From positions 1 to 64,000 of the forward strand of contig JAALGH010000019.1 in NCBI GenBank assembly GCA_011800155.1: a stretch of 64,000 nucleotides of DNA, written 5' to 3'. This DNA comes from Flammulina velutipes (Eukaryota > Basidiomycota > Agaricomycetes > Agaricales > Physalacriaceae). How positions within the stretch are numbered: the stretch's first letter is position 1; each line of letters begins with the position of its first letter. Positions 11,801-23,267 of the stretch are shown piece after piece. The position numbers and the translations under genes are program-made. The notes below the pieces were generated by a model. That model was not told the origin of the DNA and made no database searches. It was given only the letters and a program-made list of their open reading frames with translations.

Positions 11801-12138
11801 TTCCTACCCTCGCACGCATCGCATTGGACATCATTCCCGCCCAAGCCTCCTCCGTCCCTTGCGAACGTTTATTCTCCAGCAGCAAGCAGACGGCCACGGA
11901 CCTACGCTCTCGAATTGGATCAGAACGGTTCGAAGAGCTACAGATCATGAAGTGGGCGTGGAAAGATGGTGCCGTCGATTTTGCGAAGCAAAATAGCAAT
12001 TTTGTTGAGGACGTCGAGCTGCAGCCGTTCCGGGATTTGCTTCAAGCAGACGAAGACTTCTTGAAGCAGCAAGGAGAGTTGGGAGAAGCAACGTCGATCA
12101 ATATAGATGCCCCGCAAATTGAAGAGGTCATCGTATAA
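8844..12138 (+). CDS. hAT-superfamily DNA transposase with BED-type zinc finger
   Basis: Exons join into one frame of roughly 900 residues. The N-terminus is disordered, Lys/Arg-rich then acidic (runs of E, D, G). A BED-like finger follows: C-x2-C in GCWCNVCL near 9385, then H-x3-H in LRAHIRQH near 9530. The catalytic RNase-H-like core shows the first acidic motif near 10020 (TADCWSVD), LDNASNNDTM near 10310, CMAHTVNLG near 10450 and a TRW block near 10720. The C-terminal dimerisation domain contains FPTLARIALDI, SVPCERLFSSS and RIGSERFEELQIMKW at 11800-11950. Introns are about 50 bp with GT-AG ends, and no stop or frameshift was seen, so it may be active. The start is uncertain: ATG at 8844 or 8787. 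It lies in the spacer of the inverted duplication. Confidence 0.85.
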
Positions 12139-12802
12139 TTCATCTAGCTATCATTTACATACCGTACTATTTCTTTATAATTACATATCTACGTCTAATT
12201 GGCGAGAGTTGGTATAATGTCATTTATTGATTCAAATCCAACCTTGGTCCCCCAACACTCCCTCCTACCACGACGTTCCAGCAATGTCACAAACAGCCAC
12301 TCCAAAGAGTCTGTCCCAGGGCACGCAAGCTATAGAACGAATCAATGGATCAGTTCGTAAGGGACTACTACAGTACGTCTACAATGAGCGACGCAGCCGG
12401 GTCGACACTCACCTCACAGTTTAGCCGTCGAAGAAACGTTCACGGCCATATAATCTGTGCTCCTACCTATAATACCTCTGTCTGGTACCAAACCTACATC
12501 ACCCATGCTCGTCTCAACTTCCTTGTCATGTACTTCCTTGAAGGCAGCAACGTTTAGCATGTTCCCCATTTCCAAATACATCCAACCTATGTATGCTATA
12601 CCTATTCACTATCTAGACTATTGGATGTGTGCCAAACTATGTTCATATGTCCCTTGAGTGTTTAGAAAGTAAACTAGAGCTTTAGAATGCTATTAGCACG
12701 ATGCGCACTGAATTTGATGATTCCGGGATGGGAAACTTACCACATAAATCACCAATCAAATTGCGATCAGTCAGTGCTACTACTCTACCTTCGACCATCA
12801 TC
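12139..12802. other. Intergenic, 3' side of the hAT gene
   Basis: AT-rich, with only short frames. Presumably contains the right end of the hAT element, but no inverted repeat matching the left side could be paired by eye. Confidence 0.35.
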
Positions 12803-13355
12803 ATGCCTCGTATTCGTACGAATCCACTACCGCCTCTCCGAAAAGGACGTCCACGCACTGAACGGCGGAAGAAGGTCTATGAAGAACAATATGAAGAAGC
12901 CCATCGAGAGGAACGCCGTGCAAAATCGCGAGAGTACCAGCGACGGTACATTATCATCAAGTTGCTCATTCAGAATGTTGATGCGTCGGTACAGGCGGCG
13001 TGCAGCTTTAAAGCTACTACCACAAGAGGAGCAGACGACGGCAAAGAATAAGGCGCTGGAACATAGCGCCGCCTCAAGGGAGAAACACAGGTGGTCACGT
13101 ATGATGGTTGAACGGCGGCGCCGTAACAGGTGAGTTCCCACTATCCCTCTACATACAACGATCTAACACGCATTGGCTCTTAGCGCAAAGCCTGATCGCG
13201 TGCAGCGTACCAGTACCCTACGTTATCCTGAACAAATCGACCCCGTCTACCTAGCCGTGCATGATATACGGAATAAGGAAATCGTAGAAAGGAGAGAGAG
13301 GAAGAGGGGAGCCGCTGAGAGGACGGTAGAGGAGGGTGAAGGCAACGAGAATTAG
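12803..13355 (+). CDS. Small basic protein, basidiomycete KGRPR-type, unknown function
   Basis: Three exons: from the ATG at 12803 to about 12945, then about 12989-13130, then about 13184-13355 (TAG). The predicted protein of about 145 residues is highly charged: LRKGRPRTERR near the N-terminus, an Arg/Glu-rich stretch (EAHREERRAKSREYQRR) like a basic helix, and an acidic C-terminal tail. The KGRPR element resembles an AT-hook, and the arrangement resembles a bZIP basic region without a clear leucine zipper. A related-looking gene with KKRGRPTLYH lies at 27756-28448. DNA binding is only an inference. Confidence 0.55.
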
Positions 13356-14033
13356 CAAGTGTCTGGGTTCGTAGCTATAAAAATAATTAACGGCGTCTGA
13401 ACACATCTATTTTGATAGGCCGTCTGCAGTGCCCTTGCACCGCAGACGATACCCATGCAAAATGGAGGGAGCAGAGCGCGGATGTATATGGGGACGAAGA
13501 GGTGCAGAGGGATACGGCGGCATCGCGTTGAACGGCACTCCTACGCAGAGGAGGGTTACGGGTGTGGCGAGAACCTGTGTGGGAGCCGTGTCAGAGTGCT
13601 TGATGTAGGTGGTAGAGTGTCCTCACAGGCTGGAATAGCCAGCTAAATAATCTACATGGTAGTAGCGAGCGCTGCTGGGCTAGAAAGGACACGGAAGAGA
13701 CACGCACCGTAAGAATCGCCTGACCGGCAGCATCCACAAGCCCTATACCCATGTTCGTGGCCTGATACCTCCATCTTCAGTCCAAGATCTTGCGTAGCCG
13801 TTCCAAAAGCCTGTCCTGCGTCGCTATGGGCATCTTGAAAGCACTATCGATGGTAAGCGCCAATTAAGCGCTAAGATGACGTGTGTGTGTTGTATCACCC
13901 GGATTTTGCCGTTGACTGTACAGGTAAATAAACTTACCTTAAGCCACTACTCTGTCCTGCCCTACCAACACGCATCCTACGTCCCTCCTTCTTGTATCTT
14001 GCAACTCTACGCGTTCTAAGTGTGTTTTTGCTC
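13356..14033. other. Intergenic, no gene seen
   Basis: No frame with recognisable content. A CA/GT-rich spot (GTGTGTGTTGT) lies near 13880. Confidence 0.4.
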
Positions 14034-15821
14034 ATGGGTACGTTGATTTCTTTTGTTTCCTACGTTTCGTCTTCTTCTGGCGCGCGCGGAACGACCCTGG
14101 GCTGCGACGCGCCTACCTTTCCTCCCGTGCCATGCGCACTGCAGACGGCTGCCCCGCGAAACGACCTTGGGTTGCGGGGAAACGCTCTATGTAGCTCGTA
14201 GGCTGGGCGGCTTTCTGTTTTTTCTTCCTGTTGTTTAGCTTGAGTTCAGCTTGCTCACGCGCTTACAGTTACGCGATCTGGAAAGGAATTCTCTCCCTAC
14301 GCGCTCGGGGAGCCTGTGTACTGCGACGTTGATGTTGCAGATATCTTGTGCAAGCGCATGGAAGAGCTTGAAGGAGGGTGTCTGTCGGAAGACGAGATGG
14401 TTCTGGAGGGGGATGTAGATGCAGAGGACGGAGAGGACGAGGAGGAGGATGTGGCGCCACAGGTGAGTGAACGGCAATATTCCCTGTCTCGTCGCTCACT
14501 GATTCTACAATGACGTAGCCTATGCCATCCCGGTTCAAAAAGCAGAGACGCGACTCAGTTGGCAGCATCTCAGACCTTTCGGACGCGCCCGTACATTCTA
14601 CAGCGGATTCGATGCCACAGAACCATCGCCGTCGCTACAGGAAGCAACGCCGTGCACGCGAGAGAGCTATCAAACAGGAGCGCAGCGGAGAATCGACCAA
14701 GGCCGTCGCTCGAAAACACCGGGCTACCGCGCAGCCTGTCGTTCTCCACCAGTTTGACGCATCATCCCTGCCTGTCAATTCCTCGGGTTTTGGTGCTCGC
14801 CGCCAGGAGAGCTTCAGGCCGTCGACTTCCGTTTCTGCCTTACAGAAGCGAGGTTACCTCCATGTGCGTCAAGAGGGAAAGGAGGTGCGCCCCCTAGTGG
14901 ACCGTGTGGGCCGCATTGTGGGGCTCGTCCATTGCCAGCCACGAGACGAGGAGAGCTGGGGCAAAGTTGTTAGAGGGCTAGAGAGGGGGATCAAGGAGGG
15001 CATCGCTACGCTTAAGTTTACAGACAAACAGCGCCGCCATAGGAGAGGAAGGTTTGCTGCTGTCAACATCGGTTTCGCATACGGCGGAGGACGCAAGGTG
15101 AGTTTCTTTCGATTGTGCATGCATCAGTTTATTAACGTTGGTCTTAGAGAGCTGGGAACATCTATCTTGGGCGCAAGACTGGTCGCTTCATGCGCAACCT
15201 CCTTCGCCGCCGTAGCTTCAAGCGCTGGGCAGGGTTCCTCAATCGTGCGTCTTCTGCTCCCCGTGGGGCCTTCTCTCATCCTCTCTTTCAGAAATCCTTC
15301 AAACGTATAACCCTCTTATGCACGCGGAGTACGAGCGCACCATGGAGGCTTTGCTGGCATCCGACCCCTCACTTTCCCGGAACTTCGCCAACAGTGTCTT
15401 TGCCGCCCTCGCTGTGAACTTTGCCATGCAGGTTAATACCGACGGGCATACAGACGAAGGGAATAAACCGGACGGGTGGTGCAGAGTCACATCAGTGGGA
15501 GAAGACTTTGACGCAAAGGTAGAGGGGCAGATCGTGCTGGATGAGTTGAAAGTCGTCGTTGACTTTCCAAGGGGAAGTAGCGTGTTCATTCCCTCTGCGG
15601 TGGTGACCCATTATACGCTTCCCGTTGGGAATGGTAAAACACGGCATTCACTTACACAGTACACTGGCGGCGGGTTGTTTCGTTGGCTGTACAATGGGTT
15701 GCGGACTGATAAAGAGTGGTTCTTGGAGGCAACAGAGAAGGAGATTGCACAGAGAGAGGCAGATAGACGGGTGCGTTGGCAAGAAGGGCTCAAGTATTTC
15801 CCTATGTATGTGCCCTCGTAG
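14034..15821 (+). CDS. TET/JBP-like 2OG-Fe(II) dioxygenase family protein
   Basis: Exons: possibly a mini-exon ATGG at 14034-14037, then 14269-14463, about 14519-15095, about 15148-15241 and about 15291-15821. N-terminus acidic, then a basic Arg/Lys segment, then a domain with VDRVGRIVGLVH and AVNIGFAYGGGRK. The C-terminal half has SLSRNFANSVFAALAVNF, an iron-binding H-T-D in TDGHTDEGN near 15450, GWCRVTSVG, VVVDFPRGSSVFIPSAVV with a distal His (VTHYTLPV) near 15610, and an Arg in TRHSLTQYTGGGLFRW. This matches, from memory, the large basidiomycete family related to TET/JBP enzymes that oxidise methylated bases; those genes are reported to expand together with KDZ transposons. Metal and co-substrate residues look intact. 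Substrate unknown. The first exon is the weakest part. Confidence 0.65.
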
Positions 15822-15837
15822 GTATGGAGTAGCATTT

Positions 15838-16050
15838 TGAACCGGTCAGACCGGCTGAGACCGCGGTTGAGACTGGTTAGACTGCTAAGGTGGTCAGACC
15901 GGTCTTAACTGCGTTAACCGTGCTAAACCGAGACCGGTTCTTGGGTTAGACCAGTCTCGGTTACCGGTTCCGCTCTTAGGCTCGTTTTGGTGACCGGTCC
16001 CAGTTGACGGTCTTGCCATTTTTGGGTAAAAAACCGGACTGAACCGGACC
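15838..16050. repeat. ACCGGT/GGTCAGACC-rich degenerate repeat
   Basis: About 210 bp composed of shuffled AACCGGT, GGTCAGACCGG, GAGACCGG and GGTTAGACC units on both strands, giving local self-complementarity. It lies directly beside the inner edge of the right duplication arm, about 60 bp away. Confidence 0.6.
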
Positions 16051-16051
16051 T

Positions 16052-16333
16052 GGAAAGCCTAACAATACCTATAACGATGGCTCTACCCTTCTCGAGGCTC
16101 TACCTGCTGAGAGAGAGCCCCAAGCACTGCCTAGCTTGGCTTCCCGACGTCCTCAACATCTCTCATTGATTGAGGTTCCAGACACCGACTGTCCTCTTAC
16201 CACAGCAGAGGTCGAGATGCTCCACGAGCATCTGGTTCAATTACCGGAGCTTCACTCCAGAGGTATGCGAGACCGAAGAACCTTATGGATACAAGCACTG
16301 GCATTTGTACGACAGGTGTTGGGTGAATCCTAG
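16052..16333 (+). pseudogene. C-terminal fragment of an unknown protein (right copy)
   Basis: An open frame ending in RQVLGES and TAG at 16333, identical over the arm to the fragment at 7776-7996. It is open about 80 bases further upstream (YNDGSTLLEALPAEREPQ), through the inner edge of the arm. So the left copy lost this part and the right copy is closer to the ancestral state. No ATG is seen upstream. It is tail-to-tail with the arm gene, with stops 20 bp apart. Confidence 0.4.
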
Positions 16334-19300
16334 TAATGTAGCAGAACCAAGTCTATTGAATTCTATTCTGCCAATAAGCACGAGTTACGCTACGTGTATG
16401 AATAGCATCATTGAATCTACGTGCTGCTTGAGCGTTTTTCTGAGGTATACCTTGATGAGTTCCAGTACTAGTTCGAGTACCCCCAGGCTGCAACGGTGGA
16501 ACAACCACAGCGGCTGGGCCACCTACTCCGGCACCACCACCACCACCGACTTGGCCAACTTGGCCTCCCTGTGGCTGTCCTGGTTGTTGCCTAGCTTGTT
16601 GTCTTCTTCTAAAATTCTGCTGAGGAAGCATAGGATTATAATGGCCAACTCCGTCATCGGCGTCTCTAGGGGGAGCGGGGGCTGGAGTATCGCGTGGATC
16701 CAAGAACTCTCTAGGAGCGGGAAAGTCGTCGAAGCCAGGAAGCATGGTACCGTGTAGATCACTCGAGTCAAACGACCTATCAAAAATCAGAATCAAGCAA
16801 GATATACAAAAATAGAGGATACCAAGCAAAATTGGGTCGCGTTCTCCAGTAATATCCCCAACTAGGCTGACAGAAAGCAAAGTCGCGGGTCTCTCTGTTA
16901 CCCCACCATTGATTCTGGCAGCACAGACTACGACCCTGGTCGTTATCCTGATGTTGTGCGGAGATGTAGTTCTTGCAGCGGAAAAGATTATGTCCAGTTA
17001 GGCCAAGTTTATCTGCGAACGCGGCATCGACCCTCATCGCGTTATACATAGAAGGGAAAACGAAGCGAGCCACCTCCAGGAGGAACATACAGTCCTAAAG
17101 CTGTGTTAGTAGACAATATTGAAGAGAAGTATAACACCACATACCTCGGCATAGTCAAAAGCACGATGCAAACCTATGATAGACTCTACGTCAAATATAA
17201 CATAGAACCCATAAGTGTCTCCAAGAGCTCCCCCTTTGGGCTGGCGTGCGCCCATGGCAAACATCGTCTTGGAGGTAGTAAAGTACTTGAACTGGGATCC
17301 TCGATTGAGACTGCACATATCTAGCAAGGGAGTAAGTTCCAAGAGATTAAGACACAGAAAAAGGCTCACGTTCACATAGCTCTTCATGTTGAATCATTAT
17401 GTCATGTATTAGTGGATCGAAAGCATTAAACATGCCCCAATCTATCTATGCAACGGTCAGTTGGTTTTAGAAACAACATTTAATTTACTTACTATTCGGT
17501 GCCGCCCTTTGACAACACTTGATCCCAAACTCTCCAATACGTTTACATAGAAAGCAGGATCGGCGTCAGGAGAAGAAGAAGTGGAGGACGGTGTGGCAGA
17601 TAGATCGTCAGAGTTCGGCTTCTTGGATTTGGTTTTAGATTTCGTAGGTCGAGAGGGTAAACATGGGTGGAGATCAGTTTCGTCCTTGTCGTCGGATAGC
17701 AAAAGAATGAATCTCCCACAGTGTTCCAAAATCTCAGGTGGGGCATCCATTTCTGACATATCGAGCTCCCGAGCATCATAGACATGAACACCCTATAAAA
17801 TAGTTAGCAAATATCAAATAGAACTATATCTGCTAACCTCAGGAGCTTTCTCTATTCGATCTGACGCCATACTGATGCCGTGGCCTTTCAGGTAATCACA
17901 GTTGGGTTTTCGAGAAATAAAACGAATCTGACTGCAGTGTTCTGCACGAGGTCGTCCGTAACAGTACTTGCAGCTATAAACCTAAACACAACATATTCAT
18001 ATACTAAAGGCAAGACAGACACTTAGATACATACCTGAGAATCTTTCGACATCTCCTTTCCTTCTCTAGCAAAGCGTTCCTCCGTTTCACGATGAAGCTC
18101 TGCCCAGGCGGACTAGGATTTGATGAGTAGATAAAAACAGAGAGCAACATGATACGTACTTTGCTACGGCATTGGTTCTTCCTCATATACACTCGTTGCT
18201 TGTTCTGAAGATTGCGAAACTGAAGCGTACGGAGAAAGATGACCGCAGCCACATTATCCTCAGTGTCGGCGGCGTACTGAATACGTTCCATGTGATCCTC
18301 TAAGTGTCGGAAGAGGGCAGCCCGGATGTTGTCGAAAAACTTCTGCAGTGATGGGACATTCTTCCCGACCAATGAGACATTGATACCAGCATCCTGAAGA
18401 GCTTGTCCTAACCAGCGCCAAGCTCTAACAAAGTTTTCTCGAGAAACAAGCGAGTAAACCATGTCGGGAACAGCCGCGCGGGGGATGACATAGGGATTGT
18501 CCAGGAGGAACTTGACGAACTGTTGTCCGCCCTCTTTTCCAAGCCCCCATTTACTTTGTCGGGTCCTCTTCTATTACAAAAGTTACTTAGGTGATCTTAG
18601 AAAAAAGAGAAAACCTACCTTGAAGGGCCGAGCTACAAAAAGGAGCTCAGAAGGATCAGCGACCCAACTGGCATTAATAGGCCCAGCCCACTTCCATAGA
18701 ATATAGGAAATAGTGTCTTGCATGCGGCTGAATCGCAGAAGAGATAGAGCGTGGGCGTCCTGTTGCTGGGATAGTTCGGAGAGGTAGGTGTCATCGATAA
18801 TTTGCAGCAGGACTTCCATCAAACAAGACTCCTAGAACGAGGTCTAGGTAAGATTGAGTGTAAGAGTAGGTGACTCTCACCTTGAAAGCAGCGTTAACCT
18901 TAGCCTCTTCGTAATCCAGGATCGGAAAGGCTCGGAGGCCCTGCAGCACACGCCCAAGAACACCTCTATCTAGTGCACGTTGAGAGGCTTCCTCTGACGG
19001 GAGAAAGACGAGTTCGGATTTCCTTCCCTTGGGCTTTTTGACCTGAAGAATTTTGAGAGCATTGTAGAGAGCCTCTGGCGTAGGTTTTTCAAGCTGGCAA
19101 GTCTTCAGTACGGGGAAAGGAATCAGGATTATGTCCACGTACACGGGAGATCCATCACGCAGTCTTGAGTCCAGGCAGGAGAGTAACAAGGACCCTAGCC
19201 CAGGCCGAAAATACGTCCTTGAGTGCCACGTCGGGTCCGCTAGGGATCAGGAATCGGTACAGAGGCTCATGCTCGTGTTCTTCCTCAAGGATATCTGGTA

Positions 19301-20065
19301 AATTGATGGAAGGAGATGGTGATGCAGGAAGGGGGGTGAGAGGAGAATCCGGGGGAGACGACAAATGACTGGAGGAGAGAAGATCGTCGACCATGGGAAC
19401 AGGTTCATACGAGGATATTTCTTCCTCCGAAAGGTCCTCTTCCTCTAGATTGATGACAGTATCCGGGGCGAGGTCGGCATCCTCCTCCAGGGACATTCCA
19501 TTGAGCTGCTGTGTTGCCTGGACATAGGTCATAAGATAATGCTACCAAAGATATCAGTTTCCACACACACATAGTCACTGGCCTCTTACTTGTCTAATGG
19601 CAGATTGCTGCCGGCGTAGTAGAAGATCTTTACGGAACGACGGGTCCCATCCATATCCGTAGAGATCATAGAGTAGATGGACAGAATCCAGAATGGTAAG
19701 GCCTTGTACGGCGTCGGGTAGACCCAGAGTCACCAAGGTCCAATCCCGAAGTTCGTTCCACTGATATACCATCAGTAATAAGGCCAATACCAGAAGCAGA
19801 AGATGGCATACCGATCGCTGGTCCTCATGAGAGAACCAATGCAGAAGTCGTCGAGTGAGGTCTCGAGTGACCTCTCTCAGTTGGCGATGGGAACCCCGTA
19901 AGAGACGGTGTAGATCATGAGGGACGAAGGACGGAATCGTCTCGCGTCCAGGATCCACCACGGGCGTAGTATGGAGGACGTCAACCTCACGAACGCGGTG
20001 GAGATAAGGCAGCGACGACATGACGGCAAGAAACAAAGCTTCGTCACCCGGGTCCCATGAGGCAA
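16113..20065. repeat. Right arm of the large inverted duplication
   Basis: Inverted copy of 4045-7996. The inner edge is at 16113. Outside 20065 similarity drops, but the same order (RPB1 remnant, then the unknown gene) continues, so the original duplicated block was longer than the near-identical core. Confidence 0.95.
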
Positions 20066-20374
20066 CTTCCAGGTCAACGCAAGGCATGTGATAGTCCACG
20101 GAGGAGAAGACACTGGCAAGTAAGTTGGTCCAGGGGGCGCTGAAGGAAGATGAGTAACAAACAAGTGAACCACTTGGAAAGACTTACCACACTTCAGTGC
20201 GCCGGACCATATTTTGGCGACATTGGCGATAACGTAGGCGACGTTGGCGACGTCGGTGAGTAGCGCAGACATGTTCGCAGTATCACCAACACCATCCTTA
20301 CGGAAGGCTCGTTGGTATACCAATGTGGCCGATGCCGCTGGATTCCTATGTCGGAACGCAAGAGATACGAACAC
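16353..20374 (-). CDS. Unknown multi-exon gene, right copy, with 5' exons
   Basis: Same gene as 4030-7756, with its 5' end present. An upstream exon at about 20374-20188 reads SLAFRHRNPAASATLVYQR and KDGVGDTANMSALLTDVAN. A GT-AG intron at about 20187-20139 follows, and then the exon containing PWTNLLASVFSSVDYHMPC, which leads into the arm sequence. About ten further exons end in TAG at 16353. C-terminal features are the same: CKYCYGRPRAEHC, an H-Q-D triad near 16955, and a distal H in DLHGTMLPG near 16755. The start codon is not certain. One substitution (A at 19157 on the plus strand) makes a TGA in one of the two frames near the doubtful junction, so that stretch is either intronic or a real lesion. 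A nuclear or chromatin role is only a guess from its neighbours. Confidence 0.5.
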
Positions 20375-20605
20375 GAAGGGAGCGTGGCTGGAGGGTACAA
20401 AGTTTACGCAACGACATGTGTCTCAGTTGATGAGGAAGAGCGCGGGGTCTAAAGACCATGATTCGTCGTCTGGAGAGCAGATTCCGATGTTCGTCCGGCT
20501 TGGGGACGGGGGAGGCGCTGAGATGAATGACGGCGGCCTGGAGACGGAAACTTGTGGAGGAGTAGAGGCATTGAGGCATTGAGAGCCTGTGATTTGACCC
20601 GATTG

Positions 20606-22555
20606 GAGATGGAGCTTCGGCTCCATCGACTCCATCTCCTCGTCGGGAATGGAGAAGAAGGATTCGATGAAGGTTGCGTCCTCTTCGATGATGGTGGAAG
20701 TCGGGTCCGGATCATACCAGATCTCGACAGACAAGGTAACTGTGCGGAGGGAGGTGTAGGCCAGCTCCTGTTGGACGTTCTTCGCCAAGTTGGGGTCGGC
20801 GGCGATTCACTTGGACTTGACGAGCCGCAAAAGTCGCGTGCAAGTTCTCGATGAAGGCGCCATCCATGCCATCCTCACCGTAAACAAACAGAAGGAGGTC
20901 GCCAAGCGAGTTGCGAACCGTCCTGTCGTAGCACACCATGACGTCCTCCGACGCCTTGACAAGACAACGCTGGATGTAACCGGTCTCAGCGGTCTTGACA
21001 GCAGTATCGATAAGACCTTCTCGTCCAGCCATGGCATGGAAGAAGAACTCCTGGGGCGTCAAGCCACACAGATACAAATTCTCCACGAAGCCTCTCGACT
21101 CCGGGCTAAAGTCGTCCTTTGTGAAATGGGGAAGCGTGCAATGTCGGAAACCAAATGGGATACGGCGACCTTCAACGGACTGCTGACCCTCACAGACAGA
21201 CATCTGAGAGATGTTGATGAACGAACCCTTCGAACCAGCTACCACCATCTGCTTGACGTTGTTATCGTCCTTCAAGTTCTTCTGCGCGAATGGACCAGAC
21301 TTGTCACGAGCCAAATGGAGTTCGTGTTCCACCATGCTCTCGAACGACTCTCGAATCGTCATACCGGGCGACGGCTTTAGACGATCATGGTAAGTGTCCT
21401 CGATAATTTCCGTAACACGATCCTTCCGCTCAGCAATGGTCTTCGTAAGGTACTCCATGGTGCCGGGATCTGCGATGGTATCGCCGATGCCGATGCTGAA
21501 ACCGTTATGGAGAAGCCAGAAGTTGACCACTTGCTGGAGACCAGTGAAGAGTGTTCGCATCGCATCAGGACCCTTTTCGCGGAAGACGACGTGGATGAGG
21601 CCACCTTGCGAGGCGCCAACAGTCTTCTTCTCGACGACGCCATACATGATCTCGCCATTCTCGATGAGGATACCGTCGTCCGTGACGGGATTGGGGGATT
21701 TGGGGTCGGAGGAGCGCTGAATGTAGATGCCTCGGGGAATGACCATGCTCAAGATCTGCTTGCCAGACCACAAGGGCTTGGGCTTGATGATGGCGGGAAT
21801 GGGGACTACGCCGTCCCATTCCGGGACCCAGAGAAGGATGTTTTGGACCTGCGTCCATTCCAAAAAAGAGTCGCGCAGAGTGAATTTCCGTATGCCACAG
21901 AGCGTGTCCTGCACGATACCCATAAACGGCTTGTTGGCCTGGGGCGAGATAATCTATAAAACGTCAGCATCGGAGGGCGAAAATGACTCAAAAAACATAC
22001 CTGGCGAATGACAGACGCGATTTGACTCAGTTCGGCGCGGGTTTCTTCACTTTGCGGGATGCTGGAAAAATATATTGAGTTTATGGATCAGCAAGAAGTG
22101 GAAGAAAGGGACATACTGCATGTTCATTTCGTCGCCATCGAAATCGGCGTTGTACGGGGGCGTAACAGATAGATTGAGTCGGAAAGCTGATAACATCGGT
22201 AAGATACCACAGCAGAATAGAGAGAAAGAAACATACTGGAATACGGCATCAGCTTCACTCGATGAGCCATCATACTCATCTTGTGCAAACTAGGTTGCCG
22301 ATTAAACAGTACGTGGCTACGGAGACAATCAGCGAACGAACTTCCAACACGAAAATTGGCACATACTCTCCATCCTTTAAATGACGCTCGACAATCCAAC
22401 CATATTGTAAGAAGCCATCCGCGCGCTTGTTATAGCACAAATCTATCCGCTCGCCGGTGTCTCGAACGACATAGCGAGCACCAGGGTATTCTCGAGGTCC
22501 ATTTCGAACTAGCTCTTGAAGATAATTGATGTTGTATGGCAGGCCAGGCTGTACT
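20606..22555 (-). pseudogene. RPB1 middle part (RNA polymerase II largest subunit), intron-containing pseudogene
   Basis: Clear RPB1: [20 protein letters not shown] near 22530, [20 protein letters not shown], the catalytic metal loop [12 protein letters not shown] near 22145, then [18 protein letters not shown] through [12 protein letters not shown] near 20855. Four short introns are retained, so this is a DNA-level copy, not a retrocopy. It begins mid-gene: everything before PYNI is absent here and lies at 35300-35760. After GAFIE it jumps across deletions to ATFAARQV and then to [15 protein letters not shown] and DATFIESFFSIPDEE, and stops at LHLQS near 20606. The C-terminal CTD repeats are missing. 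Some Arg/Cys changes at otherwise constant positions also suggest decay. It cannot encode a working polymerase subunit. Confidence 0.9.
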
Positions 22556-22639
22556 TTTTGCCCCAAACCAGTAGTTCTTCCTGGTGGCCCCTTTGGCAAA
22601 TTTTGAGGTTGTTTCCACTCAGATGAAGCCCTAACGTAG

Positions 22640-23267
22640 GGCATGTCTACCTTAAGTACCTAACCCACTTACCGTTGGGTAATTACATGTTTATCGTGTG
22701 TTAAACACTCATTTCGGGGTTTGCCCGTAGAAATCACCATACGGCAATTTCCGGTTTATATTTTATTCCGGCATTTGCCGCCAGCGTTCTGCCAGTCGGG
22801 CCAGCGCTTGCCCCAGCTCGAAACAGCGTGCGTGATAACTATTTAGTGGTCACAAAAGGCCACGCAACGTTGTGCAGCGCCGCCTACCAGCATCTTTATG
22901 TGGCGCAGAAAGAATATTCCGTACCCCCGCCCAGAATCCGTACCCCCGCCCCTCCCCCCGCGCAGCGTCAGCTATCTCTCACGTACTCTATGTGTACCTG
23001 CAGAAATCGATGTACCATTCTGTACTACCAGCGCACGGGAGCGCCTACCAGCACCCTTATGTGGCGCAAAAATTGTTCCGTACCCCCCTGCCGGTCGGAA
23101 AAGGAACTGTGCACTAGCGACCGCTTACCCAGGCTCATACTATGTAGCACATCCTACGGTTCTATGGGCACTTCACTTCCGTTCTCTGAATCCTTGTCTG
23201 TGGCGCACACAGCCTTTTGCTTAATCTCCGGAGGCGCGGGCAAAAGTGTTTCCCATTCGTGATGCGC
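22640..23267. repeat. GC-rich stretch with TATGTGGCGCA repeats
   Basis: No gene. Two imperfect direct copies start at about 22880 and 23040. Each reads CGCCTACCAGCA, then TTATGTGGCGCA, then TTCCGTACCCCC. A shorter TATGTGGCGCA is at 23280 and another TTATGTGGCGCA lies near 61573. C-runs (CCGTACCCCCGCCC) are repeated at 22919 and 22938. Confidence 0.55.

Noticed and set aside
12139..12802. Terminal inverted repeat and 8-bp duplication for the hAT element
   Set aside because: No pair between the 5' side (7997-8786) and the 3' side could be found by eye.
4045..20065. Assembly artefact as explanation of the inverted duplication
   Set aside because: The arms differ by scattered substitutions and one indel, and the outer flanks differ more strongly, so a simple duplicated contig is unlikely, though only spanning reads can settle it.
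20790..21959. Long plus-strand frames opposite the RPB1 pseudogene
   Set aside because: The minus strand matches RPB1 motif by motif; the plus-strand frames have no recognisable content.
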